Positions 18,370 through 28,169 of a DNA stretch of 64,000 bases are shown piece by piece (positions within the stretch are counted from its first letter, which is position 1; each line of letters begins with the position of its first letter). Below the pieces are notes generated by a model, which had not been told where the DNA came from, ran no database searches, and saw nothing but the letters and a program-made list of their open reading frames with translations. The translations under genes were made by a program, and so were the position numbers. The stretch lies in contig NZ_CP097128.1 of NCBI RefSeq assembly GCF_023330685.1, forward strand, positions 2,914,001-2,978,000. Reading direction: 5' to 3'. The DNA comes from Conexibacter sp. DBS9H8 (GTDB lineage: Bacteria; Actinomycetota; Thermoleophilia; Solirubrobacterales; Solirubrobacteraceae).

Positions 18370-18438
18370 GCAGGCCAGTTCGGCCCCGGCGGCGATTCCC
18401 CTCCCGTCCAACCGGGTTTCCCACGCGCCGACCGGGGG

Positions 18439-18444
18439 TACACT
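18439..18444 (+). promoter_or_regulatory. Putative -10 (TACACT) for the FHA-ParA pair
   Basis: It lies 57 nt before the ATG at 18502, where AAGGAGA gives a normal ribosome-binding site. No -35 is convincing. Confidence 0.35.
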
Positions 18445-18501
18445 GGATCGCAGCGCCCCACCCGGTGCGCGGCCCCTGATCGCCCTAAGGAGAGTCGTGC
18501 C

Positions 18502-19077
18502 ATGAAAGCTTGGATGTCAGGCGATGTCGCCGGGACCGGAACCTTTCGCTGTACCGAATGTGACCATGAGCTGTCCCTGGAGTCCGTCGACGGACTCCCG
18601 ACCTGCCCCAACTGCGGCGGCAGCGAGTTCGTTCGTGCGTCGCTGTTCACCACCGCTCAGACGCCGATGGTCCAGCTCGGAGGGTCGGCGCCACTCGACG
18701 ACGCCTGGCTCAGCGAGCTGCGTGACAGCATCGCGACGCCCGGCCAGTATCTCGGCTACCGCTCCGGTGACGGTGAGATCGTCAGCTTCGCCCTGCGGCG
18801 GGAGTGGACACGGATCGGACGTTCGCTCGCCGCGGACATTCGCTTCGACGACCCAACGGTGTCCCGTCGTCACGCCCTGATCGTTCGCCAACCCGACGGG
18901 CTGCGCGTCCTCGACGACCGCTCCCTCAACGGCGTGTTCGTCAACGGGGAGCGTGTCGAGTGGAGCACGCTCGCCGACGGTGACGAGGTCGTCATCGGCC
19001 GCCACCACCTGCACTTCCTCGACGTCCCGGCCGTGTCGGGCATGCGCGAGGGCACGCCGGCGCGCGACTGGGCCTGA
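18502..19077 (+). CDS. Zinc-ribbon plus FHA-domain protein
   Basis: 191 residues. The N-terminus is a zinc ribbon, C17-x2-C20 and C35-x2-C38. A linker is followed by a C-terminal FHA domain (about 100-175) with the phosphothreonine-pocket residues in TRIGRSLAADIRF, VSRRHALI and DDRSLNGVFVNGE. FHA domains bind phosphothreonine peptides, usually made by Ser/Thr kinases of the PknA/PknB type; no kinase lies in this window. ATG 18502 has AAGGAGA about 8 nt upstream. The ParA-like gene follows after 48 bases, so an ATPase regulated or localised through phosphorylation is a reasonable inference. Confidence 0.85.
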   Translation: MKAWMSGDVAGTGTFRCTECDHELSLESVDGLPTCPNCGGSEFVRASLFTTAQTPMVQLGGSAPLDDAWLSELRDSIATPGQYLGYRSGDGEIVSFALRREWTRIGRSLAADIRFDDPTVSRRHALIVRQPDGLRVLDDRSLNGVFVNGERVEWSTLADGDEVVIGRHHLHFLDVPAVSGMREGTPARDWA

Positions 19078-19110
19078 CCCCGCCCCCGGCAGGGGGGCGC
19101 CACCACGCTC

Positions 19111-19116
19111 TAGGAT
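19111..19116 (+). promoter_or_regulatory. -10 hexamer TAGGAT, predicted leaderless start of the ParA-like gene
   Basis: It stands 9 nt before the ATG at 19126. It implies that the ATPase has its own promoter besides any read-through from the FHA gene. Confidence 0.5.
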
Positions 19117-19125
19117 GGCGCCGAC

Positions 19126-19911
19126 ATGGCGACGATCGCTGTCCTCTCCCAGAAGGGAGGCACCGGGAAGACGACGACCGTACGGACCCTCACCGACGTG
19201 TTTCGTCGCGTCGGGCTGTCGGTTCTCGCCGTCGATCTCGACCCTCAGGGCAACCTCTCGGACTATCTCGACGTCGACCCGGAGGCGACCCCGACGATCG
19301 GTGACGTCCTCGCGGACCGGGCGACCCTCAGCGAGGCGATCCACGCAGACGTCGTCCCCGCGAGCCTCAACCTCGCCGAGGCCGAGCTCGCCCTCGGCGG
19401 GAAGATCGGGCGCGAGCTCACCCTCAAGCGCGCCCTTCGCAGCGTCCGAGATCGCTACGATCTCGTGCTCATCGACTGTCCCCCCTCGCTCGGGCTGCTG
19501 ACCGTCAATGCGCTCGTCGCCGCGGACTGGGCGCTCTTGTCCGCCGAGGCCCAATACTTCGCGATGCAGGGAGTCGAGCAGGCAACCGGGGTGATCGAGC
19601 TCGCCCGGGAGGCGCTCAACCCCGACCTCGCCCTGCTCGGCGTGATCCTCAACATCGCCGACATGCGAACGCGCCACTCACGTGAGGCGTTCGCCTCCCT
19701 GCGAACGCACTTCGGGGAGAAGCTGCTCGACACGACCGTTCGCGCCTCGATTGCCTACGCCGAGTCGGCGGAGCGGGCCCAGTCGATCATCGACTACCGG
19801 CCCGATCTCGGCGTCGACTACCTCAACATCGCCGACGAGCTGCTACGGCGCCTCACCCTGCCCGGCGCCCGGGCCCGACTCGCCGACCTCGCCGCCGAGA
19901 TCGCTTCCTGA
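19126..19911 (+). CDS. ParA/Soj-family ATPase
   Basis: A 261-residue deviant-Walker ATPase. KGGTGKTT (residues 10-17) carries the signature lysine at the start of the P-loop, DLDPQGNLSDYL follows, and LVLIDCPPSLG is the Walker B region. These proteins dimerise on ATP and partition DNA or position cell machinery. No ParB gene or parS-like site is adjacent, so chromosome segregation proper is not implied; an orphan ParA paired with the upstream FHA protein is more likely. It lacks a ribosome-binding site but has TAGGAT 9 nt before ATG. It converges with thrB across a hairpin. Confidence 0.88.
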   Translation: MATIAVLSQKGGTGKTTTVRTLTDVFRRVGLSVLAVDLDPQGNLSDYLDVDPEATPTIGDVLADRATLSEAIHADVVPASLNLAEAELALGGKIGRELTLKRALRSVRDRYDLVLIDCPPSLGLLTVNALVAADWALLSAEAQYFAMQGVEQATGVIELAREALNPDLALLGVILNIADMRTRHSREAFASLRTHFGEKLLDTTVRASIAYAESAERAQSIIDYRPDLGVDYLNIADELLRRLTLPGARARLADLAAEIAS

Positions 19912-19945
19912 CCGGGGCCCCGGCAGCTGTGGCAGGCCGGCCCGC

Positions 19946-19970
19946 TGTGAACGCTGCGGTGGCGTTCACA
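19946..19970. terminator. Hairpin between convergent parA-like gene and thrB
   Basis: Arms TGTGAACGC (19946-19954) and GCGTTCACA (19962-19970) form a perfect 9-bp stem with a 7-nt loop. There is no U-tract on either side. The right arm includes the thrB stop codon. It could serve as a terminator for both strands. Confidence 0.4.
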
Positions 19971-20823
19971 ACGCAGTGACGTAGGCCCCCTGGGACTCGA
20001 ACGGGGCCCGCAGCACCCGAGCCCAGTCCGACACGTCGCGACGCAGCGCGTCGTAGACGAACCCGGTCGTCTCCACCGTCGTCCAGACGAGCACGGTCGG
20101 ACCCGCCCCCGAGATCGTCGCCCCGAGGGCACCCAGATCGGTCGCCCGGGCGACGAGCTCGGTCGACTGCGGATACAGCGACGCCCGGGCAGGCTGGTGG
20201 ATACGATCCGCGAGCCCGGCGGCGATCAGCTCGAAGTCCGCCCGAGCGAGCCCGAGCGTGAGCCGGGCGAGCGCGGCGAGGTTGTGCACGGCGTCGGCGC
20301 GGGGCACGTCCGGCGTCAGCGCCGCCCGCGCAGCGGCGGTCGCGACGGCGCGGTGCGGGATGACGAGCACCGCCTCGAGCCCGAGCGGCGCATCGAGGCG
20401 GTCGACCCGCCCGGCGGAGGCGATCACCACACCGCCGTGCAGGGCGGCGGCGGCGTTGTCGACGTGCCCTTCGATCGCGGCGGCGACCGCGAGCAGGTCG
20501 GCGTCGAGCTCGAAGATGTGATCTGCAGCCATCGCCCCCGCAAGCACCGCGGCAGCCGAGGAGCCCAGGCCCCCGCTGAGCGGTATCGCCGAGCGGACGG
20601 TGAAGGAGAAGTCGTCGGCGGGATGGAGCGCCTCGAAGCCGCGGACGGTGAGGTTGTCCCGGTCGGTCCGCACCGGTAGGTCGGTGTGAACGCCGAACCG
20701 TCCCGTTTCGGCGACCTCGACCTCGAGGCCGAGGCCGAGCGCCGCCGCCATCACGTCAAAGCCCGGCCCAAGGTTGGCCGAGGAGGCCGGCACCCGAACG
20801 AGCCGCCGTCGCGCGAGGGTCAT
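19966..20823 (-). CDS. thrB: Homoserine kinase
   Basis: A 285-residue GHMP kinase that phosphorylates L-homoserine for threonine synthesis. VPASSANLGPGFDVMAAAL opens the fold, PLSGGLGSSAAA (about 90-101) is the GHMP phosphate loop, and GATISGAGPTVLVW is the C-terminal GHMP motif. ATG 20823 begins MTLARRRLVRVPASSANLG; upstream residues are low-complexity Arg/Pro. It lies 25 bases after thrC on the same strand and is therefore the distal gene of a thrC-thrB operon. It converges with the ParA-like gene. Confidence 0.92.
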   Translation of the reverse strand: MTLARRRLVRVPASSANLGPGFDVMAAALGLGLEVEVAETGRFGVHTDLPVRTDRDNLTVRGFEALHPADDFSFTVRSAIPLSGGLGSSAAAVLAGAMAADHIFELDADLLAVAAAIEGHVDNAAAALHGGVVIASAGRVDRLDAPLGLEAVLVIPHRAVATAAARAALTPDVPRADAVHNLAALARLTLGLARADFELIAAGLADRIHQPARASLYPQSTELVARATDLGALGATISGAGPTVLVWTTVETTGFVYDALRRDVSDWARVLRAPFESQGAYVTAL

Positions 20824-20848
20824 CGCCCACGCGCCGAGCCGAAACCGG

Positions 20849-21856
20849 TCACAGAACCGCCGCCTCGATCGCCGAGATCTCCGCAGCGCAGGCAACGACG
20901 CCGCTGACCTGGCTGAGGGCGGTGTCCGGATCCTTGAGCCCGTTGCCGGTGAGCACACAGACGACCCGTTCGGCGCCGCCGGCCCCGTGGGCGATCAGGC
21001 CGGCGACCGAGGCGGCAGAGGCGGGCTCACAGAAGACACCCTCCTGGCGGGCGAGGAACCGGTAGGCGTCGAGGATCTGCGCGTCCGTCACGGCGGCGAC
21101 GCCACCGGCGGAGGAGGTCATCGCGTCCATCGCCTGCTCCCAGCGGGCCGGGTTCCCGATCCGGATCGCCGAGGCGACCGTCTCCGGGTGGGCGACGGGG
21201 GCGCCGTGCACGAGCGGCGCCGCTCCGGCTGCCTGGAAGCCGAACATCCGCGGGGCGAGCCCGACCTCGCGGAACCCCTTCCAGTAGGCGGTGATGTTGC
21301 CCGCGTTCCCGACCGGGATGCAGAGGGCGTCGAGGTCGCCGAGCGCTTCGGCGATCTCGAAGGACGCCGTCTTCTGACCCTCGATCCGGAAATCGTTGAC
21401 CGAGTTCACCAGGGCGATCGGATGAACCGAGGCGACCTGGCGGACGAGGGTGAGGGCGGCGTCGAAGTTTCCGGCGAGGGAGATCACCCGCGCCCCGTAC
21501 ATCAGCGCCTGGGCGAGCTTGCCGACGGCGATCTTGCCCTCCGGAACGATCACGACACCGCGAATCCCCGCCCGGGCAGCGTAGGCGGCGAGCGAGGCGG
21601 CCGTGTTGCCGGTGGACGCGCAGATGACCGCCTCGGCGCCGTCCCTGACCGCCGCGGACACCGCGCAGGTCATCCCGCGGTCCTTGAAGGAGCCGGTCGG
21701 GTTGAGCCCCTCGAGCTTGAGATGGACCTCGGCTCCAACCCGCTCGGATAGGCGGGGGGCGAAGAGGAGCGGGGTCGACCCCTCCTCGAGGGAGATGACG
21801 GGGTCTCCCGCGGAGAAGGGGAGCCGGTCACGGTAGCGCTCAATCAGGCCGGGCAT
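20849..21856 (-). CDS. thrC: Threonine synthase
   Basis: A 335-residue PLP enzyme converting O-phosphohomoserine to threonine. The PLP lysine is in [12 protein letters not shown] (about 55), the phosphate-binding loop in STGNTAAS and the Gly-rich loop in [16 protein letters not shown]. Its length fits the short bacterial type. ATG 21856 ([14 protein letters not shown]) is chosen because the residues upstream of it are unrelated. A weak CATGCT stands 9 nt before this ATG, so the start may be leaderless with a suboptimal -10. It is the promoter-proximal gene of thrC-thrB and divergent from the glutamate dehydrogenase gene. Confidence 0.93.
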   Translation of the reverse strand: MPGLIERYRDRLPFSAGDPVISLEEGSTPLLFAPRLSERVGAEVHLKLEGLNPTGSFKDRGMTCAVSAAVRDGAEAVICASTGNTAASLAAYAARAGIRGVVIVPEGKIAVGKLAQALMYGARVISLAGNFDAALTLVRQVASVHPIALVNSVNDFRIEGQKTASFEIAEALGDLDALCIPVGNAGNITAYWKGFREVGLAPRMFGFQAAGAAPLVHGAPVAHPETVASAIRIGNPARWEQAMDAMTSSAGGVAAVTDAQILDAYRFLARQEGVFCEPASAASVAGLIAHGAGGAERVVCVLTGNGLKDPDTALSQVSGVVACAAEISAIEAAVL

Positions 21857-21920
21857 CGGCGGATGAGCATGGCACAGCGGAGCAGACACCGGGATCTGCA
21901 CGCGCCGACGGCGCGAGCGT

Positions 21921-21926
21921 TAGGGT
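21921..21926 (+). promoter_or_regulatory. Putative -10 (TAGGGT) for the glutamate dehydrogenase gene
   Basis: It lies 46 nt before ATG 21973. GAGGAG at 21961-21966, 6 nt before that ATG, is the only well-spaced ribosome-binding site, so this mRNA would have a leader. Confidence 0.4.
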
Positions 21927-21972
21927 CTCGCCGGGGAGGACGATCGCCGGCGAGATGGAAGAGGAGACAACG

Positions 21973-24900
21973 ATGATGGGCGACCCCTCGGTCACGGAGG
22001 AGCCGGAGCTGCTCGAGACGTTGCGCGGCCGGGTCCGTGCCCACTTCGGCCTCGCTGCCTCAGAGCACACGCCAGAGGCCGACCGGCTGAGCCGCTTCAT
22101 CGGCCAGTATTACCGCTGGGTTCCCGCCGACGATCTCAGCGCCCGGACGAGCACCGACCTGTTCGGCGCCGCGCTCGCCCACTGGCGCCTCGCCCAGCGG
22201 CGCCGCCCCGGCGAGCGACGGCTGCGGGTCAGCAATCCCGACCCGGACGCCGACGGCTGGGCATCCCCGCACTCGGTGCTGGAGATCGTCACCGACGACA
22301 CGCCGTTCCTCGTCGACTCGATCGACATGGAGCTCTCCCGGCTCGGCTATGACCCGCACCTCGTCATCCACCCGATGATCCGCCTGTCCCGCGAGGCGGA
22401 CGGGACGCTGAGCGCGATCCATGAGCCGAGCAGCGACGCGGGGACGCGCGAGTCCTTCATCCACGTCGAGTTCGATCGCGAGGAGGATCCGGCGCGGCGG
22501 GAGGCGGTCGCGACCGCCGTCGGACGGGTGCTCGATGACGTCGCCGCCGCCGTCGCGGACTGGCAGCCGATGCGTCAGCGGGCGCTGGCGATCGCCGGCG
22601 AGCTGAGCGACTCGGACCCGGAGTCGGCCGACTTCCTGCGCTGGCTCACCGAGGACCACTTCACCTTCCTCGGCTATCGGGAATACGACTTCTCCCCCGC
22701 CACCGGTGACAGTCCCGCCCGCCTGAGCGTCCGCGACGGCACGGGGCTGGGCATCCTCGCGCGTCCCCCCGAACGCCCGGTGACCGAACTCGGTCCCCGG
22801 GCGGCGATGATCGCAATCACCCCGGAACCGCTCGTCCTGACCAAGGCGAACGCGCGCGCGACCGTGCACCGGCCCGCCCATCTCGACTACGTCGGGGTCA
22901 AGGCCCACGACGCCACCGGCGCCGTCGTCGGCGAACGGCGGTTCCTCGGCCTGTATACGACGACCGCCTATCGGGAGAACGCCGCGGAGATTCCGCTCAT
23001 CCGCGGCAAGGTCGCCGCCGTCCTGGGTCGGGCGGGATTCCCGCCTGACAGCCACGATGCCAAGGTGCTCGCGGAGATCTGCGAGGCCCACCCGCGCGAC
23101 GCCCTCTTCCAGATCACCGTCGATGAGCTCCTGGAGACGGCGGTCGGGATCCTCGGGCTCGGAGAGCGCCAGCAGGTGCGCGTGTTCCTGCGTCCCGACC
23201 CACTCGACCGGTTCATCGACTGCACGGTCTGCCTGCCCCGGGACCGCTACAACCGAGACACCCGGGCGAAGATCGGGCAGCTGCTGCTCGACCGCTTCGG
23301 CGGCAGCCACTTCGACTGGATGCTCGCCCTCGGCGACTCTCGGGTGGCGACCCTCTACATCCTCGTGTACACCCCGGCGGGGGTGTCGCCACCGCTTGAC
23401 CCCGCGGGGCTCGCCCAGCAGATCTCGGTCGCCATCCGGGCCTGGACCCAGGATCTCTGCGAGCTGCTCGGGGACGCGTTCCCGGACCTGCGCGCCCGCG
23501 AACTCAGCGAACGCTACGAGCAGGCGTTCTCTGCCGCCTACCAGGAGGCCTTCTCGGTCACCGACGCGCTCGAGGACATCGACGCCCTCGAAGCGCTCAC
23601 GACCACGGACACCCCCGATCCGCGGCTGATGCTCTACCGCGGATCACCGACCGCCGGGGCGGGGTCGGTGCGGGCCAAGCTGCTCAGCACCGAGCCGATC
23701 TCCCTCTCCACGGCGCTCGACATCTTCGCCCACATGGGTGCGCGGGTCAGTGACGAGGAGCCCTATGAGGTCCGCCCCCGGGGCAGGACGCCCGTGTGGA
23801 TCTACGACTTCGGGATCCACTGCGACGTGCCTGACCCGGCGGCCACCGCACCCCGCTTCGCCGAGGTGTTCCACGGGGTCTGGCGCGGTGACCTGGAGAA
23901 TGACGGCCTCGGCGAGCTCGTGATCGCCGCCGACCTCGACAGCGCCCAGATCACCGTTCTGAGGGCGGTCGCCAAGTACCTGCGCCAGGCCGGGATCGCC
24001 TTTTCGGACCGTTACATCGAGCGGACGCTCGTCGCCAACCCGGAGATCACCCGGCTGCTCGTCGAGCGGTTCGAGGCCGCCCACGATCCCGACCGTGCCG
24101 ACGCCGACGCGGCCGCCGCACTGGAGCGGACCGGGGAGCGCCTCGACGCGGCCATCGACGCGGTCGCCAGCCTCGACGAGGACCGGATCCTGCGCGCCTT
24201 CCGCACCGTCATCGACGCGGTCCTGCGTACCAACCACTACCAGCGGACCGCCGAGGGCTGGCCCAAAACGTACCTCAGCCTCAAGCTCGATTCGCCTCGG
24301 ATCGACCTGCTTCCCCAGCCGCGGCCACGGGCGGAGATCTTCGTCTACTCGGCCCGGGTCGAGGGGGTGCACCTCCGCGGCGGAGCGGTCGCCCGCGGGG
24401 GTCTGCGCTGGTCGGACCGGCGCGAGGACTTCCGCACCGAGATCCTCGGGCTGATGAAGGCGCAGATGGTCAAGAACGCCGTGATCGTTCCGGTCGGCTC
24501 CAAGGGCGGCTTCGTGCTCAAGCAGCCCCCGCCGGACGCGTCGCGGGAGGCACTGCTCGGCGAGGGCATCGCCTGCTACCGCACGTTTCTCGCCGGTCTG
24601 CTCGACCTCACCGACAACATCGTCGGCTCCCGCACCGTCACCCCTCCCCAGCTGCGTCGGCTCGATGGGCCGGACCCCTACCTCGTCGTCGCCGCCGATA
24701 AGGGGACGGCGACGTTCTCTGACATCGCCAACGCGATCTCTGAGCAGTACGGGTTCTGGCTCGGAGACGCGTTCGCCTCCGGCGGGTCCGTCGGCTATGA
24801 CCACAAGCGGATGGGAATCACCGCCCGGGGGGCATGGGAGTCGGTCAAACGCCACTTCCGCGAGCTCGGGGTCGACGTCACGACCGAGCCGATCACCGTC

Positions 24901-26847
24901 GTCGGGATCGGAGACATGGCCGGTGACGTATTCGGCAACGGAATGCTCCTCTCCGAGCGCCTGTGCCTCGTGGCCGCGTTCAACCACCAGCACATCTTCC
25001 TCGACCCTGATCCCGATCCGGTACGTGCTCACGCCGAGCGCCGGCGCCTGTTCACCCTGCCGGGCTCCTCGTGGGCCGACTATGATCCCGCGGCGATCAG
25101 CCCGGGCGGCGGCGTGTTTCCGCGCAGCGCCAAGCAGATCCCGATTTCGGCCCGAGCTCGAGCCCGGCTCGGGATCAGCGCCGAGAGCCTGAGTCCGGCC
25201 GAGCTGGTGAGCGCGATCCTCCGTGCCCCCGTCGATCTGCTCTTCAACGGCGGGATCGGGACCTACGTCAAGGCGAGTGACGAGTCCGACGCCATCGTCG
25301 GCGACCGGGCCAACGACGTCGTTCGCATCGACGGGCGCCAGCTGCGCGCTCGCGTCGTCGCCGAGGGCGGCAACCTCGGCCTCACCCAGCGGGGGCGGAT
25401 CGAATACGCTCGCGGCGGCGGACGGGTCAACACGGACGCGATCGACAACGTCGCCGGCGTCAACTGCTCCGACCATGAGGTGAACATCAAGATCCTCCTC
25501 GATGCGGTCGTGCGGGACGGGGAGCTCACCCGAACCGAACGCGACCGGTTGCTGGCGGAGATGACCGACGCCGTCGCCGACCGGGTACTGGCGGCCAGCT
25601 ACCGCCAGACCCAGGCGCTCAGTCTCTCGCTCACGCAGGCGAGCTCGCTCGTCAACGCCCACATGCGGTTGATCCGGCACCTTGAGCAGGAGGCCGGACT
25701 CGACCGTGAGCTCGAGCACCTCCCTTCCGAGCAGGAGGGACATGACCGCCAGGCGGCCGGCCTCGGGCTGCTCGGACCGGAGCTGGCCGTACTGATGGCC
25801 CACGTGAAGATCGATCTCGATGCGACCCTGCTCGCCTCCGACCTCCCCGAGGACCCGTTCCTCGCCGGGGATCTGCTCCGCTACTTCCCCGCCCCGCTGC
25901 CTGACCGGTTCGCCGGGCCGATCGCCGGGCACCGGCTTCGGCGGGAGATCATCGCCACCACGGTCGCCAACGAGGTCGTCGACCGGCAGGGGACGACGTT
26001 CATCCTCCGCCTCAGCGAGGAGACGGGGGCGGACGCGGCGCACCTCGCCCGCGCCTACACCGTGGCGCGCGACGTGTTCGGGATACGAGCCCTGTGGGAG
26101 GCGATCGAGGCGCTCGACAACCTCGTCGCTGCCGAGGTGCAGATGTCGATGCTGCTTGTCACCCGGCGGGTGATCGAGCGGGCGGTGCGCTGGCTCGTCC
26201 GGCGGTTCCCCGACACGATCGCGATCGAGGCGCTCGTCACCAGGTACGCGCCGGCGGTCACCCTGCTCAACGGGGCGGGGAGCAGCCACCTCGATGCCGA
26301 GGTTCAGGCGCGCGTCCAGACAGCCGCCCGCGCCCTTGCGGAGGTGGGGGTGCCGGGAATGCTCGCCGACCGCATCGCCGGCGCCGACCAGCTGCCCAGC
26401 GCCCTCGACGTCACCGAAGTCGCGCTGGACACCGGAGCTCCGGGCGCGGTCGCGCTCGCCACCCACCGCCGGCTCGCGGGGGCGCTCTCCCTCCCATGGC
26501 TCGAGGCGCAGATCACCGGACTGCCACGCCGTGACCGCTGGGAGGCCCTGGCGCGGGATGCCCTTCGCGACGACCTCGGCACCCTCCACCGAGAACTCAG
26601 CGTCGCGCTCCTGCTCGACCAGCGGCCCGACGGCTGGTCGACCCACCACAGCGAGGCGGCGCAAGGCGCCGTCGCCGCACTCGCCCTCACCGGCGCGGAT
26701 CGTCTCGTCGCGGACTGGTGCGAGATCCGACGAGAGGCGCTTGAGCGCTACCGGCGCGTCCTCGGCGACATCGAGGACTCCAAGCGGTTTGACACGACGA
26801 CGTTGCCGATCGCCCTGCGTGAGCTGCGCCACCTCAGCCGCAGCTGA
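21973..26847 (+). CDS. gdh: Large NAD-specific glutamate dehydrogenase
   Basis: A 1624-residue member of the ~180-kDa NAD-GDH family, which deaminates glutamate to 2-oxoglutarate and ammonium and usually serves catabolism. The catalytic core is clear in the middle: GGLRWSDRREDFRTEI, then MVKNAVIVPVGSKGGFVLK (about 833-850) with the substrate-binding lysines, and TVVGIGDMAGDVFGNGML before the dinucleotide fold. The long N-terminal part holds ACT-like regulatory segments. Full length, no frameshift. ATG 21973 has GAGGAG 6 nt away; ATG 21955 is a poorer alternative. It sits alone on the plus strand between thrC-thrB and lysA-hom, whose products are not in its pathway. Confidence 0.94.
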   Translation: MMGDPSVTEEPELLETLRGRVRAHFGLAASEHTPEADRLSRFIGQYYRWVPADDLSARTSTDLFGAALAHWRLAQRRRPGERRLRVSNPDPDADGWASPHSVLEIVTDDTPFLVDSIDMELSRLGYDPHLVIHPMIRLSREADGTLSAIHEPSSDAGTRESFIHVEFDREEDPARREAVATAVGRVLDDVAAAVADWQPMRQRALAIAGELSDSDPESADFLRWLTEDHFTFLGYREYDFSPATGDSPARLSVRDGTGLGILARPPERPVTELGPRAAMIAITPEPLVLTKANARATVHRPAHLDYVGVKAHDATGAVVGERRFLGLYTTTAYRENAAEIPLIRGKVAAVLGRAGFPPDSHDAKVLAEICEAHPRDALFQITVDELLETAVGILGLGERQQVRVFLRPDPLDRFIDCTVCLPRDRYNRDTRAKIGQLLLDRFGGSHFDWMLALGDSRVATLYILVYTPAGVSPPLDPAGLAQQISVAIRAWTQDLCELLGDAFPDLRARELSERYEQAFSAAYQEAFSVTDALEDIDALEALTTTDTPDPRLMLYRGSPTAGAGSVRAKLLSTEPISLSTALDIFAHMGARVSDEEPYEVRPRGRTPVWIYDFGIHCDVPDPAATAPRFAEVFHGVWRGDLENDGLGELVIAADLDSAQITVLRAVAKYLRQAGIAFSDRYIERTLVANPEITRLLVERFEAAHDPDRADADAAAALERTGERLDAAIDAVASLDEDRILRAFRTVIDAVLRTNHYQRTAEGWPKTYLSLKLDSPRIDLLPQPRPRAEIFVYSARVEGVHLRGGAVARGGLRWSDRREDFRTEILGLMKAQMVKNAVIVPVGSKGGFVLKQPPPDASREALLGEGIACYRTFLAGLLDLTDNIVGSRTVTPPQLRRLDGPDPYLVVAADKGTATFSDIANAISEQYGFWLGDAFASGGSVGYDHKRMGITARGAWESVKRHFRELGVDVTTEPITVVGIGDMAGDVFGNGMLLSERLCLVAAFNHQHIFLDPDPDPVRAHAERRRLFTLPGSSWADYDPAAISPGGGVFPRSAKQIPISARARARLGISAESLSPAELVSAILRAPVDLLFNGGIGTYVKASDESDAIVGDRANDVVRIDGRQLRARVVAEGGNLGLTQRGRIEYARGGGRVNTDAIDNVAGVNCSDHEVNIKILLDAVVRDGELTRTERDRLLAEMTDAVADRVLAASYRQTQALSLSLTQASSLVNAHMRLIRHLEQEAGLDRELEHLPSEQEGHDRQAAGLGLLGPELAVLMAHVKIDLDATLLASDLPEDPFLAGDLLRYFPAPLPDRFAGPIAGHRLRREIIATTVANEVVDRQGTTFILRLSEETGADAAHLARAYTVARDVFGIRALWEAIEALDNLVAAEVQMSMLLVTRRVIERAVRWLVRRFPDTIAIEALVTRYAPAVTLLNGAGSSHLDAEVQARVQTAARALAEVGVPGMLADRIAGADQLPSALDVTEVALDTGAPGAVALATHRRLAGALSLPWLEAQITGLPRRDRWEALARDALRDDLGTLHRELSVALLLDQRPDGWSTHHSEAAQGAVAALALTGADRLVADWCEIRREALERYRRVLGDIEDSKRFDTTTLPIALRELRHLSRS

Positions 26848-26900
26848 GTGCAGGGTCGGCGACCCCCCGGGTCCCGGCCGGCCCCGGACCGGGCCGTCCT

Positions 26901-28169
26901 TTAGAGAAACTCCTCCTCCAGCACCCGGATGACCCGGGGCGGTCGACGGATCACCTCCAGCTCGGCGATTGCCGCCACTGCGGCAGCGCACCGCGACTCG
27001 AGCACCTTGTGGGTGACCATCGCGAGGGCCGCCTCCTCTCCGAGACCCCGCTGCAGTACCGAGCGGACCGAGACATCGTGGACGGCGAGCAGCCGGGCGA
27101 CCTCCGCGAGCACGCCGGGCTCGTCCGCGACCGCGAGATGGATGTAGAAGGCCGACTCGACGTCGTCGACCATCGCGAGCGCGACCGTGGCCATCGGCGC
27201 GGACGCCGGCGGGATCATCGCCGAGACGACATCCCCGAGCACGGCGGTCGCCGTCTGTGGCCCGCCGGCCCCCGGGCCCGACAGAGTGATCTCCGTGAAC
27301 TCCTCACCCTCGAGGGTGACCGCGTTGAAGGGTCCGCCGACGGACGCGAGCGGGTGCCCCGGCGAGAGGAACAGGGGATGGACGCGGACCGAGATCCCGC
27401 CGGGCAGCCGCTCGGCGGTCCCGACGAGCTTGAGCCCAAGCCCAAACTCACGCGCGTAGGCCATGTCGTCTGCGGTGATGTGGGCGATCCCCTCGTAGCG
27501 GACCTGGTCGAGGTGGACGGGCGCGTCGAAGGCGAGCCGGGCGAGGATCGCCATCTTCGCCGCCGCGTCGGTCCCGTCGATGTCCTCGGTCGGATCGGCC
27601 TCGGCGTACCCGAGCCGTTGGGCTTCGGCGAGTGCCTGCTCATAGGACCAGCCGAGCCGGGCCATCTCCGACAGGACGAAGTTCGTCGTTCCGTTGACGA
27701 TCCCGTGGATCCGGGTGATCCGGGCGCCGGCGAGGGACTCCATCAGCACCCGGACGACCGGGACGACGCCGGCGACGGCCCCTTCGAAACGGAGCTGGAC
27801 CCCTGCCTGGCGAGCGGCGGCGTAGAGCTCCTCACCGTGCCGGGAGAGCAGTTGCTTGTTGGCGGTGACGACATGCCGGCCGGCCGCGAGCGCCTCCAGA
27901 ACCCAGGTGCGGGCCGGCTCGATCCCGCCGATCAGCTCGACGATCAGGTCCGAGTCGGCCAACAGCTCCGCAAACGGCGGTCCGCTGCGGCGACTGATCA
28001 CCCCGGAGATCACCGGCGCCAACCCGGTGATCGCCTGCACCCGGGGGGCGTGCTCGGCGAGCAGCGTGGTGAAGGCGCCACCGACGGTCCCCCGTCCGAG
28101 CACGCCGATCCGGAAGCTCGGCAGCGCGGCCGGATCCGACGCCGGGCCCCCGTCACCGGAGTCAGACAT
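26901..28169 (-). CDS. hom: Homoserine dehydrogenase with C-terminal ACT domain
   Basis: A 422-residue monofunctional enzyme reducing aspartate semialdehyde to homoserine. GVLGRGTVGGAF is the NAD(P) loop; GTTNFVLSEM, GYAEADPTEDIDGTDAAAKM and LARLAF are the catalytic signature (Lys in DAAAKM). An ACT domain (FYIHLAVADEPGVLAEVA, about residues 340-415) suggests threonine feedback control, as in other actinobacteria. ATG 28169 overlaps the lysA stop by 8 bases, so lysA and hom are translationally coupled. The ~53-base gap to the convergent gdh is GC-rich without a clear terminator. Confidence 0.94.
   Translation of the reverse strand: MSDSGDGGPASDPAALPSFRIGVLGRGTVGGAFTTLLAEHAPRVQAITGLAPVISGVISRRSGPPFAELLADSDLIVELIGGIEPARTWVLEALAAGRHVVTANKQLLSRHGEELYAAARQAGVQLRFEGAVAGVVPVVRVLMESLAGARITRIHGIVNGTTNFVLSEMARLGWSYEQALAEAQRLGYAEADPTEDIDGTDAAAKMAILARLAFDAPVHLDQVRYEGIAHITADDMAYAREFGLGLKLVGTAERLPGGISVRVHPLFLSPGHPLASVGGPFNAVTLEGEEFTEITLSGPGAGGPQTATAVLGDVVSAMIPPASAPMATVALAMVDDVESAFYIHLAVADEPGVLAEVARLLAVHDVSVRSVLQRGLGEEAALAMVTHKVLESRCAAAVAAIAELEVIRRPPRVIRVLEEEFL

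Noticed and set aside
26848..26900. GC-rich imperfect inverted repeat between gdh and hom
   Set aside because: The stem has a mismatch and no U-tract; common by chance at this composition.
23644..26991. 1100-codon open frame opposite the glutamate dehydrogenase gene
   Set aside because: The plus strand has the full catalytic core; the minus frame has no recognisable fold.
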